Of a DNA stretch of 64,000 bases, positions 10,512-22,641 are shown piece by piece; the first letter of the stretch is position 1; each line of letters begins with the position of its first letter. The DNA is from Albifimbria verrucaria (taxonomy: Eukaryota; Ascomycota; Sordariomycetes; Hypocreales; Stachybotryaceae): NCBI GenBank assembly GCA_020081605.1, contig JAHREC010000062.1:2418001-2482000 (forward strand), read 5' to 3'. Both the position numbers and the translations under genes were made by a program. Below the pieces are notes generated by a model. That model searched no databases. It was not told where the DNA came from and worked only from the letters and a program-made list of their open reading frames with translations.

Positions 10512-13500
10512 CCAGGATTAAAAATGGAAGGGGTTGATGTGTGTTTGAATAAAAGCATTTGGAGTATATTTCCTGCTGCTATACCAGTATCTAAACGACT
10601 ATTGAGCATTGAATACAGGACAAGATCTGCATTACTTCAACTCTGAACCACTTCGAAGACCTTAACCTATAGTGGGCCATGTTCTAGTAGCACAGAGGAC
10701 TATGAAAGTGCACAAGGATATCTACCAGGGCATCAACTAGGCGGTGTGTGAATGTGGGGAGGGAGCGCTCGACTACACATTTTCGTGAGCTGGTCTACAA
10801 AAGTGTCACATGGTAGGTATTGCTCTTGGTCAGGGGATATCGCTCGGCGACCGGGAATGTCCGCATCCCCGTCGACGGATACCTTTCGCTCTCGGCAGAG
10901 TATTTGAGACAGCGAAGCTTAAGCTAGAGGGATAGAACACTGATCTGCAACATGCTCAAGTCCATCGCATCTCTTTGGTGAGACAGGCACTAGATTGTTC
11001 CCACGGAAAAGGGAGCTTCAGATGCTGCCATGAGGGTCCTCGTACAAGCTGTTGGAAGCTTACGCGGTGACCAACCAGAGAGGGATGACGATGGCTACCC
11101 CTGGCCATGACTAGCAATGTCATAGCTTAAACATGCACTAATCCTCAATTTACGGGAGTCGACGCGTTCAAACGACTAAGCTCATCGGTTTGAACGTTTG
11201 AGTGGGTTAGAAACCAGGTAGCCTCCGTTTCTGATGTATTGGAAACTGGAAACCACCGTCCGAACTCATATAAATCAACCTAGATCTTTTCCAGAAGAAT
11301 GTTGCGAGTGCTGCGCCTCGTAGGAAGTAGCATGACTTGATCGCGGCTTGAATTTGCATCAACTGCCGACAACTAGTGTCAAGTCTGTTCACAAAGGCTA
11401 GTGACCCTGGAGGTTTGGTGCAGGTGGAGATGGAAGAAAATGTAGGTTAACAAGTTTCCAGAACAGGATGGTGGCATCAGTTGACCAGGCATCGTAGCTG
11501 ATCCCGCGTGTGGTGACTGAGCACATCACCAGCGTCCGGCTGCAACGTATTAACAACCACCCACATCACATCATGGCACAAGGCCAGGCTATGGATGCCA
11601 TAAATACATTAGAAAGCACACCTCAGCTAATCACCACACCTGAGGATATGACACCAAGCCACGGGCGCCCATACGAAACGGTGACGGGTTTCTAGATTAT
11701 CTCGAGGCATTAACGGGTTGTGAGGCACGGTATGTGGTGGTTTCGAAGTGGAGAATAAATAGCACAATCCCAAACGTCAAGTGTCAAGCCCTCGGGATGC
11801 GGACCTGGATTCCCGTTCCCAGTAACTGGTGTGAGAATTGACAAGATCGCCATCCGTGATTGTATTGGCGTCTCCAGTCGCGTTTCGTACGGTTGGTGTT
11901 GTGTCAAACAGTACCCAAGACGATTAATGTCTCAACTCGTTAGCCGCGATTGCGCGCGCTCTCACCGCACACCAAACCCGCTTCTGGTGTGTTGAAGCGG
12001 GGAGCCAGCGATCGGCACGGCGTGCACACCAATCCTGGTGCAGTCCGATTCGTGGATCTTTTCCCGTCAGGTACGAAAACCTGGCTGACACAAAATAGGA
12101 GCAGACTCGGCAGCGCAAAACTCTTGTTCCCTTATCGGAAGCAGTCCCGCAGTGGAGTGGAATTGTTCTTCCATCTGCGGTGAGGTTTCGTCTAATGTAG
12201 CAAAACGTGACGAAGATCGCCCGGGGCCTAGGAACGAAGGAGGAACCCGCCTGGTCTTGGAGCATGAAGACATAGTTTCCCACCTCGTCGACGTTGTGAA
12301 GTTGCACGGGAAGTGGATGGTGGAAGTGTGTGGGGTCAGAAGGAAGCGAGGCATACAGCTCAAGACAAGGTAAAGCAAGGTAAAGCGAAAATACAATGCG
12401 GCAGCATCCAGCAAGGGATGACACCCGATGCTTCGCGTTGATTCGTTGTAAAGCGACTGAGAAGCGCCATAGCAGGAATCACTCCATAAATACCCGTCTC
12501 ATCCTACAGACAGACACATATGCACCTTCTAAAATTGCTGGCTGCAGTGCATGCCACGGCGATTGTTCAAGGTCCAGGGTAACGTCAGATGGGAAGCATA
12601 GAGTCGTCTTGTACTGAAGACATGTTAGGAAGCTGAGCACCATTTCAGAGTGGCATAGCAAGGGTGAGGAAAGGAGGGGCCAGCATCGTGGACACCTACG
12701 ACCGTAGGATAACCTTCCCGGGACATTGTAGCACGAAGTGACCACTGAGTAGGTGTATACAACAGTTTTCTCTTGTCGGCCTGTGCAACCAGAGAGCACC
12801 AGTCACTTGTCGATTCTAGTGGCGAGAGCCCTCGGCTCGGTGGTAGGTGACCCGGGACAATGGTAGCAGGCCCCTTAACAGGTCTACCCTTGCTAATAGT
12901 AGCGAGACTCACGATCTAGATTTGAGCCGCTCAGTCAGGCGAAGCGAAGTGAGGCACCCGCCAGTCCTGAAGCCTAATCACAAGCTAAGGACTAGGGTGA
13001 CCGAAAGCCCACCCCTTATTTTCCATTCTTCTCGACACTTTCCGAATCGGGGATCCCTGCTTAGCGTGGCATTGGATCGCAAGACACGCCTGCTCTGGAA
13101 GCCGTGCGTCGTGCAGCGTTTAGTACAAACGCCATAGTCGTAGCTCCTGACTGACACCCGCACTACTCGTGAGGCAAACAACAAACCGAATGGCACGCAG
13201 GAAACGATGGTATCATTGCTCGAAGCCAAGAATTTGCTCGCGCGCTGGAGGGTTTGTCGCCGGGTTGACTACCGTTGCTGTCGCTGTGATGTGCCAATTT
13301 CGGAGCGTTTCTTTTGCACATGTCTGGGCACACCAGGAGTGCGCGTCTCCAAAACTGCTTCATTTCGATACCCAGCTCCCTCCCAGGGTAACAATCTCAA
13401 TTTCTGCAACAGGGACCAAAACAGTGCGGGTACTGACAAGTCGGGCAGTGTCCGCTGTTTTGCTCAGCGCACACAAGACTCCACTGAAAACGTTTGTGCT

Positions 13501-16500
13501 CCAGAAGCAACAAGGAACAGTTGCTGGGATGTCTAGGGCCATCTCGAAGCGCTGAGCTACTGTGCGGTAGGCCGGGCAAGGACAGCACCCCCTAGATACC
13601 ATCATCTTGCCGTCCTGGGCTCCATACGGTATGGATTGCCTCACTCGGGTACGTTCAGCCCCCACAGTCTGTCTCTTGCTAGGTGGTGTTTTTAAAATTG
13701 GGACACCGATATCCGCGGAGTCCGGAACCATAATCGAGCATGAACGTGTGTTTAAGCACCAGACGATGGTGCTGAGCCCGTGTATCCGATCTATAGGACA
13801 AGGTTGCAATAGGAGGCAGCTCCAAAACCCGTAGATCCGGTTGGAGAAGCGCTTCGGACCCGAGCTGAAGGATCATAGGGCTCTGGCTGACATGTCGTTC
13901 ATAACCATCCGACAAAATTTAAAGGGATCGAAAAACGAGGGTGCCCTCATACGATGCTGCATCAGCTCAGGTTTCTCGGAGCTTATCCGTTGCCAAGGTC
14001 AAGTAGAGGTTCAGTTTCCCAAATGCGGATCCCCTGAGGAGAAATCCCAGGTGTTTAGCGGTGGGAGGAAACATGCAGAGATGACATAGGTAAGTCGAGG
14101 CAAATCAAAGTTTGGCCACGAAAACCCTGAGCAAGGGAGGTGAAGTGATATCTCTGAATAAAGCAAGGGGACGGGTGTTCAGGGCTCAGGTGCATACATA
14201 CAGGACGTCCAGGAGCCGAGCTCTTCAGAAACGGCCCCACGTGGGCCGAGCTGTCGGAATTCTCCCACTTACCGCAACTGTACCTGCTGTTGTTGTCTCA
14301 ACCATGTGAGCAAGTGTGTTGGTGCACTAGGTTCTTCAAGTTAAAGGTGTTGAGAGAGGAGAAAAAACCCCAAAAACCAAAGAAAATGAAATTAAAGAAA
14401 GAAAAAGAAAGAAAAAGGCAGAAAGAAAGTACGTAATGAGGGAAGCAAGTGAGGTAAGGCAAGCCAAGTCAAGCAGCCTGGGACCTACCCAGGCAGGTAG
14501 GACAGCTGGCTGGGCTACACCTTCCTTCCCATGGCAGGCAAGCCTTCCTAGGTAACTGGCTGGCAGCATTCTTTCATCCTCCATCGTCCTGCTCATCTTC
14601 ACTGCATCATGAGCTGCAAATCCCATCATCCTTTTCCACTCCTGAAGCTGACACCGACCAGCATCGCGTTCCGTCATTCTCACCTGTTTTCGTGGAGTGG
14701 GCAACGTCCGAGGACTCCATAACAACGTTGTGACTGGATTGATGGGCCACGGGAAGAAATGAAGGACTGCCTGACAATGGTCAAAGATCCACCAGTCATC
14801 ACCCGACGGGCGCCTGTTAGCCCTCACGCTGACTCTCCGTCGAAACGGCAAACCCTGCCCCTGGCCAGATCGTGAATGTGAAAATGAAATTCTGCGCTAA
14901 CCATGATTTGCTGCAGCGACGCCCCCTACCACACGATGAAACCCTCTGGCTCCGCTAGCTACCCAGTACCCCTGTCCTGCATCGCAAGCTCCTCTGAAGC
15001 AAAGACTTGGCTCTCTGCACAACACGCAGCCAGCGGGTTCACTGTCGGCCGGCCCCATCGAGTCTGCATACTTTGTGATTACGGTGCTGTAGCTACCAGA
15101 CCCCCGCCGGCGCCACGCACTCTTCACACTCGTGCTTCTCCTCTTAGTGTGCTGTCCACGCCCAGGGTTACACTAGCCAACCCGAGGCTGGGCTGCGTTC
15201 CACATCATATCAGCCTACGGCTCCTTCGGCGCTGCGTCCCTGAACCCCAGACTGCGAGCCGCTGCTCATGAAGGGGCGCCTTTGGGTTACCTTAGCCGGC
15301 ACCCGTCGTGACTGTGTCCCAATCCGGCACTTGCTTTGTCGCGACGGTGCGTAAGTCTGGCTTCTTCTTCCTCTTCCATCAACTAGCTTTGGAAACACCT
15401 GGTGGCATGATTTATCGACCCAAACTGTCAGCGATTCGCATGACGTACCTAGCAATGGTCAGTTTCGGTTTGGGTACGCTCGCCAACCGCGACATCTTTG
15501 GTTAGCACGAACCAGCAACCTGGCTTCTGTTTCGGAGCGGTACCTGGGCCATCCTGGCCAGATGGCCCACTAGCCGCGAAATCTTGCTTCTCCTACCGCC
15601 AGAGCCCTTTCTGAGGTCAATTTCACAATGCCTCAGTGAGTGAATGTGTTGGGTGGGTTGTGCAGAGTGGGACCCTACGTCCACTTCGCTACGTACCTGT
15701 GATGTCTTGATCTGAGGGATCAAGGTGCCCTTCTCATTACCGGGCCGCTTGTATCATTTCAGACATGCATCACACAACAGCCCTGTTGCTTTTTCTCTCT
15801 CGCTCGAATGTGGGAGCTTTATCGTCAGTGTTTTTCATTTCTTTCTTTTAGATGTACAGAGAACATCCATGAGCTTTCAATCAACCTTGAACGTGCAGTG
15901 TATCGGCTCAGCAGCATCTGGGTGTAACGCTTGTGTAGTCATTTCAATGCTTCCCTTTCCCCGCCAGGACCTAGACCGTTGTCGCTATCCAAAAGACTTT
16001 GGTAGCCCTGCTTGGGTGGGCATGGCCTCTGTTACGGATATGTCCGCACACCTCCTCAACATCCCTGATCCCAGGCGAACACACCCCTTTATCAGGACAC
16101 CACCCGAAAACCTTACCCCCTTTCACCAGAAGCGTGCGTCCCCAGTTGGTCTGAGCAAGGCAAGTCCTCACAACGGTCATGCGTTCATCCGCGCGGTCAA
16201 CACAGGGCTAACCTGACGAAGGACCAATGAGTATCTCACAACTGTTCGAACGACGCTGCTGCGGGTTCTACGACCTTCTCACGTTTCCGTCAGAAACTCC
16301 CCATTGTGGCTCCGCTAGCAGTATGGATCAAAGGCGAGAGATGCTTGATCAGTTCGCGGGCCAAACTTCCCTTCCGGGCATTCTCGTGGAGCGTCATTCA
16401 ACGGTACGAGTTTGATAGCGTTTCTGAGTGACTGGTGGATCTGCCGCTGCGATCACTGCCAAACAGTGATCGGACTACTGTGTCCGTCCCGTTAACATCC

Positions 16501-17917
16501 CCTCCACCCTGACACGTCCATGCATGTACGCGAAGACACCTGAACTAGTCCTTTCCTTGACAGCCTCCTAACCGGACGACAGGGTCAAGGCCATGTTCAT
16601 GATCCGCAGGTACCTGCTGGATGGGGTCTTGGCTAACTAGTATCATCGCTACCTCTGTGCCTTTTCGTCTAGCACCAACCACACAACGATCTTGCCGGTG
16701 GTTTGAGGTCAAGGCGACGGCTGGCTGGCGGGATTCATGCTAGGCGGTGCCACGCATGGGCCAGGGAGGATGTAACTGGCGCCGAGGTGCAGTTTCGTTC
16801 AACTTCGTTGACAAGCCTTAAAACCTGCAGATAGAGACAACCCACCGTTCTCCATCATGTACCTAGTACCCACCCCACAGAGCTTCTTCTCATCAATGCC
16901 CATGGCCACATGCTGGCCCAGGGCTGTCCCTCTTCCAGTTGGATCCTGTCTCGACTTTCCCTTCGGTACACCCTCCGCCCCCATTGCGAGTCAATCCCAC
17001 CTTTCCCATTCTACTCCGTTAAGGCTTCGAGGATCCTTGAAGAAGGCCTGCTGTTCCGCCAATCTTCAGTGTCTTCGATTCCTCACATCAAGCAGAAATC
17101 CGTCAAGCCAGGGTCTTGCAAGCAATGCTCTGACTTCATATTCTCAAGTCTTACAGCAGTATCTCTGGTCACTTTGGCTCTTGCTTCCTGTTATCGTATC
17201 CCAGACACTCATAGTTTGCATCTGGACCGATCTGATCAGTGCTTTTCATCAGCCATTCCTGGGCCGGCCCGAACTTCATTTACGATCCATCCCCTAACCT
17301 TACCGGCAACAGGGTTGATCGGTGGCTAATATCTCGTTCTTGGGTGGCCACTCGTTGCTGCCATTTCCCAATACCCACTTCGCCTACTCACCCTTACATC
17401 CTTCGCACATATCTACTGTCGGCGCCGCACTTGACCACGGTCCACTTGGATTGCAGGTCTCTTATGACAGTCAACTGTCCCCTCACGGCAACTTTGGCCC
17501 GACCCTTCTTCTCAACACGTTTTTGACCAAGTCTTCCTGGAGAAGGCCCTTTCATCACCTACCTCTTCTTACAAGACTTGACGTCTTGTCAAACTTACCT
17601 GGAAAGCTTTTCGGCTTTCCTATCGGGAATCGACAGGGACGATTATTGAGAGTGGACGGTGTGAACCATTCCGAGTACAACTAAGTGGCTCACTCTTACA
17701 CACCGTACAAGGCGGGCTTTCCCACCACGTTGACCTTCGCTGCTCCTGGAGTACACTCCCATAGCTTGTCTTCGCGCAAAGACAAGATTCTTGCGGTCCC
17801 ATCATCAAAGACAAGAAGCTGTTCCAGATGATTGTTACTCAGCGCTGCGAAACAGACCATAGCCATTGGCCCCTGAGCAAATTTAACCTGTCCAGTCGCC
17901 AGCCATCAAGCCCACGC
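10512..17917. other. Gene desert upstream of HTF1 (7.4 kb)
   Basis: No supported gene. All open frames are short, overlap on both strands and lack domain-like sequence. Visible items: one ACGCGT at 11162-11167, a purine-rich tract at 14342-14430, a CCTAGGTA palindrome-like motif at 14547-14554, and pyrimidine-rich stretches in 16.8-17.8 kb. Part may be HTF1 5' leader and regulatory DNA, since nothing else is nearby to claim it. Confidence 0.55.
14342..14430. repeat. A/G-rich low-complexity tract
   Basis: About 90 bp almost entirely of A and G with a short run of C, made of irregular GAAA/AAAG units. Its complement accounts for the hydrophobic end of a 171-residue minus-strand open frame (14336-14851), which I do not regard as a gene. 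Confidence 0.6.
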
Positions 17918-19957
17918 ATGTCGAATCACTTCGATAACTCGTTGTCAAATCAGCCAGCATGGCAGGGGCAGTATTCATACTTGGTACAAGGCGGAGGCAA
18001 CGTGATGCCGCAAACTTTCGAGCAAGATCATGAGGCAGCCAACGCGTCACAGCCTCGAACAGCTACCGATTGCAGTACTCCTCAGTCTGACATCTCTGTC
18101 AAACAGGAGCAGAACTCACCTCTCCTTCAGCGCCGCAGCCTTGATCCTATGGGCTTACGCCAGGTCAGGCATCCATCGCCAATCCCAGAACAGGACGAGG
18201 CTCACAGCGACACCTACTCTGTGAAGCAAGTGGAGTCCATTCCCGAGGATTCCATGGGCTTCACAGATGCACGAAGTCTCTCAATGGGCTCTAACGCTTT
18301 GAGCTCTGTCTCTTCGGCCGAGCAAGGCTCGGACCTGATCCCCAACTCTAGTGGAGCGGACGAAAACATGCTGCTGCAAAAGGAAGAGGATGACGATGAC
18401 GTGCTGGACGATGAGATGATGGACGGAGACCTCGAAAATAACTCGAACCAAACTCCTGCAGAGCGAGCTGCTGCTCGGCGAAAGATGAAGCGATTCAGGT
18501 AAGAAAATCCCTCTGCTGCCAAACCCACACACGAGCTAACCCTGAATCCAGACTCACCCACCAGCAAACGCGCTTCTTGATGAGCGAGTTCGCAAAGCAG
18601 CCCCATCCTGACGCAGCACACCGAGAGCGCCTCTCTAGGGAAATCCCTGGCCTGAGCCCAAGACAAGTTCAAGTGTGGTTCCAGAACAGGTAGGTGCTAT
18701 AGTACATATTGATGCTTGGAACTTGGAAAACTAACATCTGTTTAAGACGTGCCAAGATCAAGCGTCTCACAGTTGACGACCGAGAGCGTATGATGAAGAT
18801 GAGAGCCGTTCCAGACGACTTCGATAATGTACAGGCACTCCATTCTCCCTACGGAGCAGTTCACGGGCTTGGTCCATCATTGTCATCACCTGTTGAATTC
18901 GGTACTCCATCCTACGCGGACCATATGCTTCGTCCTCTTGTGGTCGATGTCAGAAGACCAGGAGGTGAGGATCATATCTCTCCTACCGGCATGAACTCGG
19001 CTTTTGGAAATGTTGGCTTCCATCCCGGTGCGGCTATGAGCAGCTCCGACATCATGTCACCATTGTCTCCCATGTCAAGCGATCGCTACCCGTATGGTAG
19101 CCAAGCAACGACACCTTTGAGTGCTGGGCCCCGAAGCGCATGCTCTTTCGCAGGACGACAGGGTAGCATTGATGCTACGATGCAGATGGGACGACCAAAT
19201 GTTCGCCCACTTCAGTCTCTTCATCTCCGGGATAACTTGACACGCCCTAGGTCGGAGAGTCTCCAGTCTCCACTTAGATCAAGTATGTCCTGGAAAGAAC
19301 ACGGCATCGACTATTCCACCTTCCCAGGAGGACCTACTAGCCCCACGCAGTCTGAGAGGCATTTGGTCTATCAATCCAGCCCAATGGGACCAACGTCTGG
19401 TGACTTTAACGGCAATACTTTCTCCAGTAAGTAATTTGTCATAAAAGAGGTGAAATAAGGACACACTGAGCAAGGATCTAACAGTGGATACAGGCAATGG
19501 AATGCACCATTCTACCGGAGTAGGCTACACAGGACTGCAGCAGGCCCCTCAGAACCGTTCTCGATTGCGAGCAGCTACCGCGACATTGCCGCTTAACATC
19601 GACATTCGAAACCAATACCGTGCAGTAGGTGCTGCTGCTCTTCGTTCTCCCAGTGTTAGCAGCGTGGGTCGCAATCCCACAACAAGCACGACTCTTGACA
19701 TTCCCTCGATATACACTACTAGCTATCCTCCTGCGCCACTCACAGCGCCCATGGACTTCTCGCCGCCGCGTCCAGCAAACAACAGGCTCGACATGCCCGA
19801 CTATTCTGCGCCTCAGATGAGTGCGCCAATTGCAGCCCCCAGTGATTTCTCACAGGCTTTCCGTGAGAGCATGGCTATGCCCACTTCCCGCACCCCAATG
19901 AGGGAGTCGTTCAGTAACGGGGCTATGGCTTTCAACCAGTCGCCGGCCGCAAAATAA
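17918..19957 (+). CDS. HTF1: Homeodomain transcription factor, Htf1-type conidiation regulator
   Basis: Nuclear homeobox protein; the Htf1 (MoHox2) group controls phialide and conidium formation in Magnaporthe and Fusarium. Four exons: 17918-18498, 18552-18689, 18747-19426 and 19485-19957, giving 623 residues with no frame break. An acidic run (EEDDDDVLDDEMMDGD) precedes the homeodomain at about residues 187-247: ARRKMKRFR, LTHQQTRFLMSEFAKQ, SPRQVQVWFQNR, RAKIKRL. Introns cut it twice, one inside the recognition helix between WFQNR and RAK. The rest is Ser/Pro-rich and low in structure, as expected for an activation region. The start at 17918 (MSNHF) is preferred; an in-frame ATG at 17828 would add 30 residues. 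The gene stands alone, 7.4 kb from its upstream and 8.5 kb from its downstream neighbour. The Htf1 assignment rests on the homeodomain and the segment right after it (MRAVPDDFDNVQALHSPYG). Confidence 0.9.
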
Positions 19958-21712
19958 GGGCTATTCCAGCGGGCCAAACTGCGCCGAGTGGTCCCGAGCT
20001 ACTGAGACGCCTGGTGATACCAAGTCGAGTTATTCGGGATAAAGCATACGAAGAACCCATTGGCTGCCACGTAGACCATTGTTGTCTTTTCGGTACGGCT
20101 AAGGTGAAGCATGGGTGTTTTTGAAAAGGGGCGGGGAGGGTACCATCGGGGCTTCAGCTTGGTACCGGGAACAGGTCGGTGAGATGTGACAGTCTGGTGC
20201 GGCCGACGGCAATTCCCACCCTGAACCGAGGCTCTAAGCTACACTCCTCTGGTGCTTCTCACCTGTGGGTCTCCTGCACATCTTCTCGAGTCGATATTTT
20301 CCCTCTTTTTGTTGTTCTTTTTCTCTGTTAGCGTTTTGAAGGTTACTATGGTGGACTTGCTGCAAGTCACCAACTCCACACACCTTTGATTTATATGCAG
20401 GTCAGGCGTGCGTGTTTGGGCGAATGATGGAAAGGGCAAGGCGGAAAATAGGGAAGGCCTCTCTGAACTGGCCATGAAGGACTTGTTTTGCGTGATGGAG
20501 AGGCGTCAACAGATATGCATCGTTTTTATTCTTCAAGACCCGTGTTCTTACTACTGTACATTATCATGTTCTGGGCTGTGTCCTGATTTTTTTCTTCTTG
20601 TTTCTATTACATTCAACTATATATCACTGAGACATTTTCTTCTTCTATATTTTCTAGGCAGTTGCGAACAATTTAGGCCTGGGCTGGATAGGGATGCAAT
20701 GAACGAGCAGTTGAGCCAACACATTGCGTAACTAGTTGTTGAGGTGCTGTGATTGCCTGTGACTGGTTGGTCGGAGGCCTGAAGACCTTGTCGGTTTCGC
20801 CGTGGTGCAGAGACCTATCGTAGCGAGCCTACATGAACTATTCCATGGATGGCTACTGCATTGTCAGATGAGCAGTGGTTGATCAATGTCTGCTGCACTA
20901 GTAGACGCGGAGAACGAGGCTCGGCCCTGGACTACCTTGCCTCCTACCTGAACCCTAGACACTTGCCTCTTCCAAGTGATGATGCATGCATGAGCACACT
21001 CAGGTAGGTTTGACTGTGGTACCATGTGCGCCATGATACCATCTTCCTCAAATGGTGCGGCAACGGGCCATGATTGGTCAGATAGTTGGCGAATATACGC
21101 CAGGGAAAGGTAATAATAGGAAGTCTAAGAAAAGGCAGCGATCTTAACAACAGAGCTATAGCATGGAGTCACGATTTTGAACGCGGAGAAGCCCCACAAA
21201 GGATAGTCGCCTCCCGTCTTCGCTTCCCGTCTTGTCGGCGTCGACGGATTGGCGTCCCGAAGCGGGCTTGTGTTAAGGGAACCCCATATCGGTCGTGCTA
21301 TAGGGGTGTTATACACAGGGGATAGGCATAAGGATGCCCCTAGTAAAGTCAACGGGTGGGATTTCTTTTTCTTTTCTTTTTGCGCTCTCGTTCTTCTCTC
21401 ACAATTGAACCATGTAGGTGCGGCGTAGTGCAGCTGTACTCCGGCAAAGGCTTGGTGGCTGGACGAGTGCTTCTGATCCCTCCCCTTGTCCCTGGCATGC
21501 CATGTCCGGCAGATGGTTCGGGGAATGTGGGCCAACGGCAACGGTACTTGGGACTGGCCCGGTGGCGGAAGCACAATCGACGCAGCATAATTCGATTGTG
21601 GTAGTAGGGTGGACACCAAAATACCTCAGGCTGGTAGACACGGCAAATCCTGGTGCTACGCTGCAACAGAGCCCGTGTCAGAGGACGGACGCAGTTGCGC
21701 GCGTGGTGTGCT

Positions 21713-21740
21713 TGTGCGTGCGTGCGTGCGTGTACGTGCA
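21713..21740. repeat. GTGC/GCGT simple repeat
   Basis: Short run of alternating GTGC/GCGT units in the HTF1 downstream desert, interrupted near the end. Confidence 0.6.
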
Positions 21741-22070
21741 GGTCGAGTATCTGACCCACGAATCCATGGTCAAGTCCCATCGGAGGTGTGTCCCATGTTG
21801 CAGGTTCCTAACCATGTCGTATTGATCGCTCCATGGGGGTCAGCTACCGTGATGACCAGGCCCGGTAATAATAGCTGTACCGAACGTACACTGCCCTTGG
21901 GATTGCTCTGTTCCCTGTCCCTAACGGGACGTCTCACTGTAGATAGGTCATCCTGCAGGCGTGGCATGGAAGTGGGACGTTTGTGGTATCAAGATGGATG
22001 GGCGAAGGTGATGCCTCGACCAGGACCGGGCCAACGCAGGGCAATGTACCGAGACACGAGCGTGAGACGG

Positions 22071-22112
22071 GGCAAAGGCAAAGGCAAGGCAAAGGCACGG
22101 TAAAGGCAAGGC
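22071..22112. repeat. AAAGGC imperfect tandem repeat
   Basis: Six to seven imperfect copies of a GGCAAA/GGCAA unit. Noncoding context. Confidence 0.65.
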
Positions 22113-22445
22113 ATGATACCGATTAACTCACTGACAAGGCACCGTGCACCCCTGTTCCCTGGACCTGCGTCGCCCAAAGATCCCCGCAGCACAACCGAGG
22201 CCACGATGACTTTGCGAGGAATGGGTGAGGTCGGGTGGCCTCGAGGTAGCACGGACTAGCAAGTAAGCGTAGGCGCAAATCGTGGACAAGGAACGAGGCC
22301 GAGGCAAAGACCGCTGGAGGTTGCGGCGAGCTGCGGCGAGCAGTTGGTGCGGTGCAGCAGTTAGCTGCCTTGGCTCCTGCGCAGAGCGTCACAAAAAGCA
22401 AGCAAGATCTAGTTGAGAGGTGGGGTGTAGCCGATTCGGACCAGA

Positions 22446-22476
<31 letters not shown>
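22446..22476. repeat. CAG trinucleotide repeat
   Basis: About ten CAG-type units with one TAG interruption, in noncoding sequence. Open frames across it are short, so I see no polyglutamine gene. Confidence 0.7.
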
Positions 22477-22598
22477 CGTCGGGAGCAGGCTGGGAGATCA
22501 AGGGATGTGTGAAGGATGGAGGATGGAGCACAGCAGCGCTGTACATTAGCTGAAAGGCCAGCGGAGGTCACTGGGCTGTGGATGGCCTCCGGGGAGGG

Positions 22599-22641
22599 AC
22601 AGGAGTACAGGAGTACAGGAGCACAGGAGCACAGGAGCACA
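22599..22641. repeat. 8-bp tandem repeat (ACAGGAGT/ACAGGAGC)
   Basis: Five exact-length copies of an 8-bp unit: two ACAGGAGT then three ACAGGAGC, with a partial sixth. The ordered variants suggest slippage after a T/C change. A minisatellite in noncoding DNA. Confidence 0.8.

Noticed and set aside
14336..14851. 171-codon minus-strand frame with hydrophobic end
   Set aside because: The hydrophobic end is only the complement of an A/G-rich tract; no start context, motif or intron support.
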